Part shown: positions 18,535-27,151 of the stretch, piece by piece
Position numbering within the stretch: position 1 is the stretch's first letter
How the letters are laid out: the number at the start of each line of letters is the position of its first letter
Assembly: GCA_019635755.1 (NCBI GenBank)
Contig: JAHBYW010000001.1
Location: 186,001-250,000, forward strand
Origin: Rhizobiaceae bacterium
Lineage (GTDB): Bacteria > Pseudomonadota > Alphaproteobacteria > Rhizobiales > Rhizobiaceae
Length of the DNA: 64,000 bases
Direction of reading: 5' to 3'
Program-made: the position numbers and the translations under genes
Notes under the pieces: model-generated
What the model was told of the DNA's origin: nothing
The model's input: only the letters and a program-made list of their open reading frames with translations
Databases searched by the model: none

Positions 18535-19437
18535 ATGCCGTCGCCGCTCGCCAGAACTGACATCTTCTACACGTCCGAGGACGGCCTCAGGCTGCACGCG
18601 GCGATCTATGGCGAAGATCACCAGGGGCGCTGGCCGGTCATCTGCCTGCCCGGCCTGACCCGCAACGCCCGCGACTTCCACGAACTGGCGACGCATCTGG
18701 CGCAGGAGGCGCCTGTCCCGCGCCGCGTCATCGCCTTCGACTATCGCGGACGCGGCCTCTCGGAGCGCGATCGCAACTGGCGCAACTACGACGTCGTCGT
18801 CGAGGCGCGCGACATCCTGACCGGCCTCGTCGCCTGCGGCGTCGACCGCGCCGCCTTCGTCGGCACGTCGCGGGGCGGTCTCATCACCATGGCGCTCGGC
18901 GTCATGCGGCCGAGCGTCATCAAGGCCGCCGTGCTGAACGACATCGGCCCCGTCGTCTCGGCCGAGGGCCTTGCGCTGATCCGCACCGCGCTGGAGCGCG
19001 CGCCGCGGCCGCGCAGCTTCGAGGAGGCCGTCACCATCCAGCGGAGCGCCGCCGGCCAGAGTTTCGGCGCGCTGATGGACGCCGACTGGGAGCGCATGGT
19101 GCGCGCCTTCTACCGCGAGGAGAAGCGCGGCTACGCGCCCGACTTCGACCGCCGCCTGCTGAAGTCGCTGCGGGGTTTCAGCATCGGCGAGCCGTTGCCG
19201 GAGCTGTGGCCGCAGTTCATGGCGCTGTCAGGGGTGCCGGTGTTCACCATCCGGGGCGGCAATTCGCGCCTGCTCACGGCGGACACGCTGGAGGAGATGG
19301 CCAAGCGCCACCCGAACTTCCAGTCGGTGACGGTCGAGGGCCAGGGCCACGCGCCGCTGCTCGAGACCGGCGGCCTGCCGACGATGATCGCTGCCTTCAT
19401 CGACCGCGCCGAGAAGCGCGCCTCCACGGCGGGCTGA
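18535..19437 (+). CDS. alpha/beta-fold hydrolase
   Basis: A 300-residue protein with the oxyanion region LPGLTRNARDF (38-48), the nucleophile elbow GTSRGG with S112, and the catalytic His at H272 (EGQGHAPLL). The cap region is typical of esterase/epoxide-hydrolase-like members; the substrate is unknown. No signal peptide is visible, so it is cytoplasmic. It stands alone between the transglycosylase (120 bp) and the porin terminator region. Confidence 0.85.
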   Translation: MPSPLARTDIFYTSEDGLRLHAAIYGEDHQGRWPVICLPGLTRNARDFHELATHLAQEAPVPRRVIAFDYRGRGLSERDRNWRNYDVVVEARDILTGLVACGVDRAAFVGTSRGGLITMALGVMRPSVIKAAVLNDIGPVVSAEGLALIRTALERAPRPRSFEEAVTIQRSAAGQSFGALMDADWERMVRAFYREEKRGYAPDFDRRLLKSLRGFSIGEPLPELWPQFMALSGVPVFTIRGGNSRLLTADTLEEMAKRHPNFQSVTVEGQGHAPLLETGGLPTMIAAFIDRAEKRASTAG

Positions 19438-19824
19438 TCGCCGGCCGGCAGGTCTCGGCCCGCTGACCGTCGCCCGTGCGGTGGTGATTCTCGTCGCCCA
19501 TGGAGCGTTGGCCGACGGGTCGTCGGCGGACGGATCGCTGCAGACACATCGTGACCGGTCGACGGTCGCGGGCTGATCGACGCCGGACCCGCCTCCACTC
19601 CGCGGCCCCGGATGACGCGACGCACGCCCCGGCCCGGGAAGCGGGCGCGGGACGTCAGCCGAATCATGCGGGCTAGTCGGCGCCCCCTCGCAATTGGCAT
19701 TGCCGGAGGCGCTGCCCGCTTCCAGCGCGGGCCTGGCCGCGATTAGCCAAGAGCCGGCAGGGGCACGCCGGCGATGGGCGACCGGAGCAGCATCCGGTTC
19801 GGCCGCATCGCTGAATCACAGGCC
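19438..19824. other. intergenic region without a recognised gene
   Basis: The interval lies between the hydrolase gene and the porin terminator. It is GC-rich and contains no frame with family features or a convincing ribosome-binding site. Confidence 0.4.
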
Positions 19825-19860
19825 ACAAAAAGAAAACCCGGCGCCGAGGCGCCGGGTTTC
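19825..19860 (-). terminator. rho-independent terminator after porin 1
   Basis: A strong stem AAACCCGGCGCC / GGCGCCGGGTTT (19834-19859) is followed on the minus strand by TTTTCTTTTTG. It lies 26 bp past the porin stop. Confidence 0.85.
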
Positions 19861-19885
19861 CATTCCAAACGGCTTGGTCAGCCGA

Positions 19886-20932
19886 TTAGTAGTCGCTCTG
19901 GAAGCGGATCAGGCCGCCCGTCGTGCCGGCACCCACGGTGTTGTAGGTGATTTCCGGACGGATGCGCAGGCGCGAGTTGGCGAACGGACGGATGTCCAGG
20001 CCGCCAGCGAAGGCCCACTCGCCAGTGTCGAACCACTGGGCGGTCAGGTCGACGTCGAGCATCGGCGAGAACACCACCTGCACGCCGCCGAGCACGGACC
20101 ACTCGGTACGAGCGCCAGCCGGGTCGAGGATCGTGTACGAGCCGGGCGTGCCGTTCACACCTGAGTAGAACACGTGCAGCGAGCCGCTGACAGGCAGGTC
20201 AGCCGGAGCAACGCGGACGACGAACTTGCCGCCCCACGAACCGTCGCTCTCGTCGTAACCGAAGATCGCGCCAGCCGAGCCCCAGCCCTGAACGAAGTTC
20301 ACACCACCTTCAACGTCCGGAGCCCAGTCGGTATCGTCCTGGTCTTCGATCGCGGCGATGATGGCCGAGAAGCCGTTGCCACCCGTGTAGGTGTACGACA
20401 GTTCCGCGGTGTTCTGGTAGCCGTAGGCGCCGTCGTTGATGTTGCTGGTGCCGTAGCCGAGGAAGCGCGAATACGGGGAGTCGCCCTTGCCGAGGCGGAC
20501 GCCGGCCAGCTCGATGTACATGTGGTCGAGCGACACAGCCGTGCCGTAACCAACTGCCGGCGGCTGGCCGGTCCAGTTGAAGTACAGGGTGGCGTGGCCG
20601 GTCAGCGTGCCCCACTCGGTCTCCGACTTGGCGGTGAACGACGGAGCGAAGCGAGCGTACTTGTAGTAGCCCTCTTCGGTGGCCGGGATGCCAGCGACCG
20701 GATCGGCAGCAGTGCCGGGCCAGTAGCGGATTTCATAACGGTAGTAGCCGCTCAGGCGCAGGCAGGTTTCCGTCCCCGGGATATAGAAGTAGCCGGTGCC
20801 GTAGACGTCGCAAACGCGAACGTATTCGACCGGCTCGGGCTCCGGGATCACGACAACCGCGTCAGCGGCGCGCGCACCCGTCACTGCGACCAGGGCCGCA
20901 GCCGAGCCGAGAAGCAGGCTCTTGATGTTCAT
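19886..20932 (-). CDS. porin 1 (Rhizobiales Omp2/RopA type, Porin_2 family)
   Basis: A 348-residue outer-membrane beta-barrel porin. The signal peptide (MNIKSLLLGSAAALVAVTGARA, cleavage before ADA) is followed by PEPEPVEYVRVCD, the paired-Cys surface segment GTETCLRLSGYYRYE, and alternating aromatic strands ending in a terminal aromatic residue (RFQSDY). It forms a general diffusion channel. ATG 20932 has a GGAGGTCAG site. It is closely related to the porin at 27152, most strongly over the first two thirds; the last quarter diverges. Confidence 0.93.
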   Translation of the reverse strand: MNIKSLLLGSAAALVAVTGARAADAVVVIPEPEPVEYVRVCDVYGTGYFYIPGTETCLRLSGYYRYEIRYWPGTAADPVAGIPATEEGYYKYARFAPSFTAKSETEWGTLTGHATLYFNWTGQPPAVGYGTAVSLDHMYIELAGVRLGKGDSPYSRFLGYGTSNINDGAYGYQNTAELSYTYTGGNGFSAIIAAIEDQDDTDWAPDVEGGVNFVQGWGSAGAIFGYDESDGSWGGKFVVRVAPADLPVSGSLHVFYSGVNGTPGSYTILDPAGARTEWSVLGGVQVVFSPMLDVDLTAQWFDTGEWAFAGGLDIRPFANSRLRIRPEITYNTVGAGTTGGLIRFQSDY

Positions 20933-21503
20933 TTTCTGACCTCCAGTCAAAGTTGCTAAGCGGGTCTGGGTATTCTTGCTGAAGGACAGCGTTCCCTGCC
21001 CCATCCCCAATCATGAAAAAGCTGCGCGGACGCCCCTCTTTCATGGGCCGACATTACTCACGGGTCCGGCGGGTTCAACAAAGAACGACCGCCCGGTTGC
21101 CTCTCCCCGCCGCTATCCGCCATTCCTGTTGCACAAAAGCCACGAAATTGCCGGGTTGCGAAACGCTTCATTTACCATGGCGCTGCGGCAGGCCCTTGCG
21201 GGGCGCCGCCGAAGGCTCGAAACGGCCCAGAATCGCCCGACGGATCGCCCTCGGCGGGCCGTCCGAGGCCGCTCAACCCCCCTGCAGCATGGAATCAGTC
21301 AGGGAATCAAGGCGCAGCCGCCAGCCACCGCCCCTCCTCCCGCGCGCATCTGATTCCTGCCGACGTCACCCGAGTCGGGCGGGGCCGGACGGACGCCCCC
21401 TGTCGGCCGGCAGACCGGTGATCTGCCTCCGCTCGCGTCTAAGCGAGACGGCCGGAGACGTGCCTGGCGACGACTCGGCTGGCGGACCGGCCAAGCGAAC
21501 CGC
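20933..21503. other. porin 1 upstream region, no gene recognised
   Basis: The interval holds the leader of porin 1 and GC-rich DNA up to the tandem repeat. The A/T-richer stretch nearest the start (20940-21180) probably contains the porin promoter, but no confident -35/-10 pair was assigned. No coding frame has credible family features. Confidence 0.4.
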
Positions 21504-21737
21504 GTGAGACAAGGGAACTGGCGAAACGTCCGGGACGACGTTCGAACGTGGAGCCCAGCGGGCGACCGCCCGCCGGCCGGTCAGGCCGCCCCGTCGGAGC
21601 CGTGAGCGAAGCGAACTGGCGTGAGACAAGGGAACAGGCGGAACGCCCGGGACGACGTTCGTACGCGGAGCCCAGCGGGCGACCGCCCGCCGGCCGGTCA
21701 GGCCGCCCCGTCGGAGCCGTGAGCGAAGCGAACTGGC
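21504..21737. repeat. 117-bp direct tandem repeat, two copies, downstream of tRNA-Ser
   Basis: Copy 1 is 21504-21620 and copy 2 is 21621-21737; they differ at about five positions. A partial third unit (GTGAGACA) runs into the tRNA trailer at 21738. Each unit contains GGGCGACCGCCC and GGCCGGTCAGGCC palindromic segments. The period is a multiple of three, so a repetitive open frame exists on the minus strand, but it starts inside the tRNA and is not credited as a gene. Confidence 0.9.
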
Positions 21738-21752
21738 GTGAGACAGAAAAAC

Positions 21753-21843
21753 TGGCGGAGAGGATGGGATTCGAACCCACGAGGCCCTTTTGAGGCCTAC
21801 TCCCTTAGCAGGGGAGCGCCTTCGACCACTCGGCCACCTCTCC
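21753..21843 (-). tRNA. tRNA-Ser (anticodon GCU)
   Basis: On the minus strand GGAGAGG pairs with CCTCTCC as the acceptor stem. The anticodon loop CTGCTAA presents GCU between a CTCCC/GGGAG-type stem, a long variable arm (class II) is present, and the T-loop reads GTTCGAATCC. Discriminator G and CCA are genome-encoded. It reads AGC/AGU codons. Confidence 0.95.
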
Positions 21844-22076
21844 GGCGCGCGGGGTCAGGTAGCCGCAATGCCCGGCGATTGCAAGGAAGGATGGCGACGA
21901 TGCGGCGCCCGGCCCTCTTGAAAGGCGGTATCGTCATCGGCCGCGCCCGCCCGCCAGGGCTCTGTCGCCTGCCTTCCCTTTGGGCATGCACGCGCCGCCG
22001 AAAACCGTTAACATCTTCATCGTGGCCGCACCCAGGCAGACGACAAGGGGCGGGGAAACGACAGGGGGATGAAGAC

Positions 22077-23369
22077 ATGGCTCTTATCGTACCGACCTCC
22101 GGCACCCTCGCCGTCAACGAGGCAGGCGACGGTCACAGGCTTTTCCTGGCACCGTCCGTGGTTCTGAATGTGACCGGCGTAGCCATAACGCTTCCGGGCG
22201 CCGGGCATTTCGTGGAGATCTGGGGATCGCTCATCGCGTCCTCCCGCGCTCTTTATTTCAGCACCCCGATCAACCAGCCAGGCCACGACGTGGTGATCGG
22301 CGCGGGCGCATTCATCAGGTCGGTCGGCAGCTCCATCCAGTTCAGCGGATCGGGCGGCACCATCACCAATGCCGGAGACGTGCTGAGCTATCAGGTGGTG
22401 GCGCTGGAAATGCAGTCCACGGGATCGACCGTCAGGGTGATCAACAGCGGCAAGCTGGTCGGCGCCAGCACCGCCATCTCCAACCTCGGCAACGACACCC
22501 GCATCATCATCAACACAGGCCTGATCGAAGGCAGCACCAACGCCTATTCCGGCCAGCCCGGGACCGACGCCATCACCAATCATGGTCGAATGGTCGGAGA
22601 CATCCTGCTGGCCAACGGCCATGATTCGTACGACGGGGCGCTCGGGCGCCTGACCGGTTCGGTGCTCGGCGGCAATGGCAACGACGTGCTGACCGGCGGC
22701 ATCGACAACGACTGGTTCGAAGGCGGCGCCGACAACGACACACTGACCGGAAATGGCGGCAACGACATGCTGTTCGGCCAGGGCGCCAACGACACGCTCT
22801 ATGGCGGGGATGGCGGCGATTGGCTCGACGGCGACACCGGCAATGATTTCCTGTCCGGCGGCGCCGGCAACGACCTGATGTTCGGACAGGACGGCGTCGA
22901 TACGCTCCTCGGCGGCGACGGGGTCGACAATCTGGACGGAGGCCTCGACGACGACATGCTGTCCGGCGGCGCCGGGGCTGACACGCTCTATGGCGGCAGC
23001 GGTTCCGACGTGCTGAACGGCGGCGCCGGCATCGACAGTCTTTACGGCGGGCCGGGTCGCGACTTCTTCGTCTTCAACGCCCTGGCCGTCGCCGCGAACC
23101 GCGACCTCATCCACGACTTCAACCGCATCGACGATACGATCCGCATCGAAAACGCGGTGTTCAAGAAGGTCGGCGCGCATGGCGTGCTGAAAGCCGCCGC
23201 GTTCAAGGTCGGCACCAAGGCCACCGACGCCACCGACCGCATCGTCTACAACAAGAAGACGGGCGCGCTGTTCTACGATCCCGACGGCGACGGTCCGCTG
23301 AAGGCGTTGCAGTTCGCCACGCTCATCAACAAGCCAACCATCAATCACCTCGACTTCCACGTCATCTGA
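22077..23369 (+). CDS. RTX-type calcium-binding protein 1
   Basis: A 430-residue protein without an N-terminal signal. Residues about 1-195 have a beta-helix-like, T/I/N-rich pattern (INSGKLVGASTAISNLGNDTRI) as in secreted autotransporter-like folds. About 200-330 are consecutive GGxGxDxLxGG nonapeptides that bind calcium. The end (FVFNALAVAANRDLIHDFNRIDDTI... to LDFHVI) is a C-terminal module of the kind recognised by type I secretion systems. ATG 22077 has an AGGGGGA site. It is convergent with a paralogue sharing the C-terminal module. No transporter genes are in the window. Confidence 0.85.
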   Translation: MALIVPTSGTLAVNEAGDGHRLFLAPSVVLNVTGVAITLPGAGHFVEIWGSLIASSRALYFSTPINQPGHDVVIGAGAFIRSVGSSIQFSGSGGTITNAGDVLSYQVVALEMQSTGSTVRVINSGKLVGASTAISNLGNDTRIIINTGLIEGSTNAYSGQPGTDAITNHGRMVGDILLANGHDSYDGALGRLTGSVLGGNGNDVLTGGIDNDWFEGGADNDTLTGNGGNDMLFGQGANDTLYGGDGGDWLDGDTGNDFLSGGAGNDLMFGQDGVDTLLGGDGVDNLDGGLDDDMLSGGAGADTLYGGSGSDVLNGGAGIDSLYGGPGRDFFVFNALAVAANRDLIHDFNRIDDTIRIENAVFKKVGAHGVLKAAAFKVGTKATDATDRIVYNKKTGALFYDPDGDGPLKALQFATLINKPTINHLDFHVI

Positions 23370-23424
23370 CGAGCCGTCGTTCGGGCGGGCGGCGCCCCTC
23401 GCGCCCGGTGTCGGTGCGCCGGGT

Positions 23425-24438
23425 TCAGATCACCACGAAGTCGAGATGGGTGATCGCAGGCTTGTTGGCGAGCGTCGCGAAGACGACCGCCTTGGCCGGG
23501 CCATCGCCGTCCCGGTCGAAGGAGAGCGCGCCATTCGCCTTGTTGTAGATGATGCGGTCGTCGCTGTCCTTCGGCTGGGTCGACAGCTTGAACGCGGACT
23601 TCTTCAGCGGGCCGGCGCCGCCGATGCCGCGGAACACCGCGTTCTCGAGGTGGATCGTGTCCTCGATCCGATTGAAGTCGAGGATGACGTCACGGTTCGC
23701 CGGGATCAGCGGCGCGTTGAAGATGAAGATGTCCTTGTTGGCCCCGCCGCCGACGCCGCCATAGAGCCGGTCGTTGCCCGGCCCGCCATTGATGATGTCG
23801 TTGCCGCCGCCACCGTGGATCGTGTCGCGGCCGGCGCCGCCGTGGAGCGTGTCGGCGGAGGCGTCGTCGAAGGCCATAATGCCCGGTAGGCCGACCATCG
23901 CCTGGTTTGGAATCGCCGCGTCGGTGTCGCCGTTCCACTGCACCATCACGACGATGGGGCTCGAGGCCGACGCCGGGCTGCCGCCATAGATGACGTCGTT
24001 GCCCGCATCGCCGAAGATCAGGTCTTCGCCATAGCCGCCGATCAAGGTGTCATTGCCGGCGCCGCCATAGACGCGGTCGTCCAGGCCATGCGCATTGATG
24101 TAGTCGTTCCCGCCGCCGCCATAGATCCAGTCGAGCCCGTAGAAGCCGATGAGATGGTCCGGTCCCGACCCCGGAAGAGACACATCGGCCTCGCGGCTGG
24201 TGTCGCCATAGATGAGGGAGACGGACATGCCGATGACGCTGGATTCGCCGCTAAACGGGCTTGTGATCGAGAAGATGTCGCTTCCAGGGCCTCCGACGAA
24301 CAGCACAGGCGCGCCATAGCTGCTGTGCGTGTCGACAAGGGCATCGTTGCCCTCGCCCAGGTAGGCGACGATCGCGGCGGAAAACCGCTCGTTGCGAAAG
24401 CCGACGCCGAATCGGTAGGTGACAGGTCCTGAAGACAT
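23425..24438 (-). CDS. RTX-type calcium-binding protein 2
   Basis: A 337-residue RTX protein. GGxGxD nonapeptides occupy about 105-155 and 190-230, interrupted by a non-repeat insert (SPIVVMVQWNGDTDAAIPNQ). The C-terminal module (IFIFNAPLIPANRDVILDFNRIEDTIHLEN... to LDFVVI) is clearly homologous to that of RTX protein 1, while the N-terminal parts differ. Probable type I secreted, calcium-dependent extracellular protein; ligand unknown. ATG 24438 has an AGGAGG site. The stop is 55 bp from the convergent paralogue. Confidence 0.85.
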   Translation of the reverse strand: MSSGPVTYRFGVGFRNERFSAAIVAYLGEGNDALVDTHSSYGAPVLFVGGPGSDIFSITSPFSGESSVIGMSVSLIYGDTSREADVSLPGSGPDHLIGFYGLDWIYGGGGNDYINAHGLDDRVYGGAGNDTLIGGYGEDLIFGDAGNDVIYGGSPASASSPIVVMVQWNGDTDAAIPNQAMVGLPGIMAFDDASADTLHGGAGRDTIHGGGGNDIINGGPGNDRLYGGVGGGANKDIFIFNAPLIPANRDVILDFNRIEDTIHLENAVFRGIGGAGPLKKSAFKLSTQPKDSDDRIIYNKANGALSFDRDGDGPAKAVVFATLANKPAITHLDFVVI

Positions 24439-24695
24439 GCGGTGGCCTCCTGCGCGGGGAATTTGGTCACAGGTTAACAGCGCCAGGTCAGGCCGGCATC
24501 ATCCGTTTGTATGAGGCTCGCCGCCCGTGCACCGATACAGCCGGCTCCGGCGCCGCTGCACGCGGCCCTCTCCGCGCAACCCCGTCCGCATCTAAAAGAG
24601 GCTAGTTGGCCCCGTCCACCACATGGAGGACGCGGGCAGATCGTTTAGCTGTTAATCTCCTGCGGTCTGAAGGATCGGTCAGGGGAGGAGTTCGC

Positions 24696-25160
24696 ATGAA
24701 CGGAATGGTCGTTGGGATGGCGCTTGCGTTCACGCTGGCGCTTCCGATGGGCGCGGCGGTGGCAGCGGATGCGATGGCGAAGGAAGAGACCGACGTCTAC
24801 GACAGCCAGAGCGCCAACGGCAACGTCATCGCCACGCTACGGGAAGGAACCATGGTCGATCTCGGCGCCTGCGGCGGCACCTGGTGCGCAATCGTCGCCG
24901 GCCCCGGCAAGGGCGGCTTTGTGCGCGCCGTGGCCATGAACATGAACCCGGGGTCGATGTCGAAGCGCCAGAAGGCCGCGGCCTACCCACGGGAGGTAAA
25001 GGTCCTGTCTGACGTCGACATCTACGAGCAGCGCGGCGGCGGCGGCCGGGTCATCGGCATTCTGCGCCAGGGCACCACGACGCTGCTTCGCCAGTGCTCC
25101 TCGGACAATTGGTGCCCGGTCAGCGGCGGATGGGTGTGGGGAGATTTCCTGGCGCGCTGA
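24696..25160 (+). CDS. exported protein with two bacterial SH3 domains
   Basis: A 154-residue protein. The signal peptide (MNGMVVGMALAFTLALPMGAAVAADA) is followed by two SH3_3-like modules, about 30-75 (DVYDSQSANGNVIATLREG) and about 105-152 (VDIYEQRGGGGRVIGILRQG). Each has a Cys near its C-terminal W-C pair (GTWCAIV, DNWCPVS), so disulfides are possible. Such domains often bind peptidoglycan or periplasmic partners. ATG 24696 has a GGGGAGGAG site; an upstream in-frame ATG has none. Confidence 0.82.
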   Translation: MNGMVVGMALAFTLALPMGAAVAADAMAKEETDVYDSQSANGNVIATLREGTMVDLGACGGTWCAIVAGPGKGGFVRAVAMNMNPGSMSKRQKAAAYPREVKVLSDVDIYEQRGGGGRVIGILRQGTTTLLRQCSSDNWCPVSGGWVWGDFLAR

Positions 25161-25191
25161 GCGCGCCGGCTCGTCGCCGCTTCCGCGTGCG

Positions 25192-26694
25192 TCAGGCGAC
25201 GCGCTGCACCGGAAGATTGGCTTCCTGCAGTTCGGCGCCCACCTTGTCGCGGAACTCGGCCGATTTGCCCATCGCGTCGTCGAAGATGCGGTAGGTGTTC
25301 CGGCCTGACGCCTTCGCCGCGTAGAGCGCGATGTCCGCCTTCGAGGCGAGCTCGCGCGCGGCCTTGCGCGCCGGCGCGACGACGACGCCGATGCTGACGC
25401 CGATCTGCGCCACCCGGCCGGCGAGCACGAACGGTTTCGACAGTTCAGCGATGATGCGGCTGGACAGAGTGCCGACGTCGTCGCTGCCGCTGACGCCGCG
25501 CTGGATGATGGCGAACTCGTCGCCGCCCAGCCGCGCCACCGTGTCCTCGTCGGCCACCAGCGGCGTCAGTCTCCGCCCGACCTCGCACAGCAGCTGGTCG
25601 CCGGCCTCGTGGCCCAGCGTGTCGTTGACCTGCTTGAAGCGGTCGAGGTCGAGCGCCAGCAGCGCCACCGCCGAGCCGTCCGTCGGCGGCTTGGCCAGCG
25701 CCTCCTCGAGCCGTCGGTTGAAATGGGCGCGGTTCGCCAGCCCCGTCAGCACGTCGTGATTGGCCCGATGCTCGGCCAGCGCCTTGCCCTCCTCTAGCGC
25801 CACCGTCGTGCGCCGCAGGCCGCGCAGCAGCGCCGCCAGCACCAGCCCGGCCACGGCGAGCGCGCCGGCCATCGCCGGCAGCGTCTCCGCCAGGATGAGC
25901 GCGCCCGGCCGGTCCGGCTGCCAGCCGACATATCCGACGACGGCGCCGGTGTTGTCGGTGATCGCGTGGCGGGCGACCGTGAGGTCGGCCGGCGCCGCGG
26001 TCGAGAAGGCCGGGGCGCCGATGAAATACTGGGTTGCCAGCACGGCGCCCAGCGCACTGTCCAGGAAGCGCACGCAGACCAGGAAGTGCTCGCTGCCCGG
26101 CACCTGCGCCAGCGCTTCGTCGCCGGATTCCGACATGATCGCGGTGACGCCGACATAGGCCAGCCGCCCGTCGATGACGGAAATGTCGGCGACGCCCGGC
26201 ACCGTGTCGCTGTTGCCATTGTCATAGGCGGCGAGCGCGCCGGCCGCGTTCAGCCCGCGCAGCTCGTCGACCAGCGGCGCGATCGCGGCGCGGTCGCCTG
26301 CGAAGCGCTCGGCCGACATCTTGCCGCCGCCGTTCATCGCGTAGAGCGCGTCGCCCGTCGGGCCCAGCACGTAGATGCGGTCGAACCCTTCCCGGTCGTA
26401 GAGTTCGGTGGCCAGGTTCTCGTCGATCCACGCCAGGTCCTTCTCCTGCAGCGCCGTGACCGCCTCGTCCCAGTTCGAATGATAGTCCTGCCGCTCGGCC
26501 AGGGTCTTCGCCTGCTGGCCGATCACCTGCGCGACGAGGTGCGTCTCGCGCTGCAGAGCCCGTTCGTCGCTCTTCGAGGTCGCCCACAGGACGAAGCCGC
26601 CCACGGTGCCCACCGTGATCGCCATCGCCAGCACCACCGGCGCCACGACGCGCCAGGCGAAACGCCGGCCGCTGCCACTGTTCCTCGTGTCCAT
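25192..26694 (-). CDS. diguanylate cyclase with CHASE4 sensor domain
   Basis: A 500-residue inner-membrane protein: TM1 (about 17-38), periplasmic CHASE4-like domain (about 45-240), TM2 (about 265-285) and a cytoplasmic GGDEF domain (about 310-475). The catalytic loop RLGGDEF is intact, so it should make c-di-GMP. The inhibitory-site position normally RxxD reads A-D-E-D, so classical product inhibition is probably absent. ATG 26694 was chosen; an in-frame TTG lies 21 bp upstream. No phosphodiesterase (EAL) domain is attached. Confidence 0.9.
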   Translation of the reverse strand: MDTRNSGSGRRFAWRVVAPVVLAMAITVGTVGGFVLWATSKSDERALQRETHLVAQVIGQQAKTLAERQDYHSNWDEAVTALQEKDLAWIDENLATELYDREGFDRIYVLGPTGDALYAMNGGGKMSAERFAGDRAAIAPLVDELRGLNAAGALAAYDNGNSDTVPGVADISVIDGRLAYVGVTAIMSESGDEALAQVPGSEHFLVCVRFLDSALGAVLATQYFIGAPAFSTAAPADLTVARHAITDNTGAVVGYVGWQPDRPGALILAETLPAMAGALAVAGLVLAALLRGLRRTTVALEEGKALAEHRANHDVLTGLANRAHFNRRLEEALAKPPTDGSAVALLALDLDRFKQVNDTLGHEAGDQLLCEVGRRLTPLVADEDTVARLGGDEFAIIQRGVSGSDDVGTLSSRIIAELSKPFVLAGRVAQIGVSIGVVVAPARKAARELASKADIALYAAKASGRNTYRIFDDAMGKSAEFRDKVGAELQEANLPVQRVA

Positions 26695-27151
26695 CGCAGC
26701 CCCCGCCGCCAGCAAAAACCCGCGATGACGCTACGTCCTGGCCCCTTATCGGCGGGTTATCGGCCACATCGGCAGACGGGCGCAATCGATTGGGCTGGTT
26801 AAGAAATCCTGAATATTCGCGGCGTCGCGCCGACGCGTGAGACGTGCGAATCAGCCATTATTGCAGTGCAGCGAAATTGGGCAGGCTGCCCTCGCGGGAG
26901 GCTTCGGCTGCGTATCTTGAGGGCGGCGATCCGGTTTGCACGCTTTCTGGTCGAAAAAGCGTGCCATTTTCGCAACAGCGATTCGGCGAAAACCCGCGGA
27001 GCAGCGGCGTTCCGGGCATTCCTGTTGAACGGCCGTCAAAAATCCGGGACACATTTGTCATGCGGTTCATTCGCCGTGTCTGCCGAGGGGACGTATTTCG
27101 GCATTGGCGATTTCGACCGGGCAGATCGAATTTTCGGACTGGAGAGATTTC
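26695..27151. other. upstream region of porin 2, no gene recognised
   Basis: A stretch of 457 bp between the divergent cyclase and porin 2 genes, less GC-rich than its neighbours. It should hold both promoters and the porin leader; no confident boxes or coding frame were identified. Confidence 0.4.

Noticed and set aside
21439-21780. 113-residue repetitive protein on the minus strand at tRNA-Ser
   Set aside because: It begins within the tRNA and simply translates the 117-bp tandem repeat; it has no ribosome-binding site.
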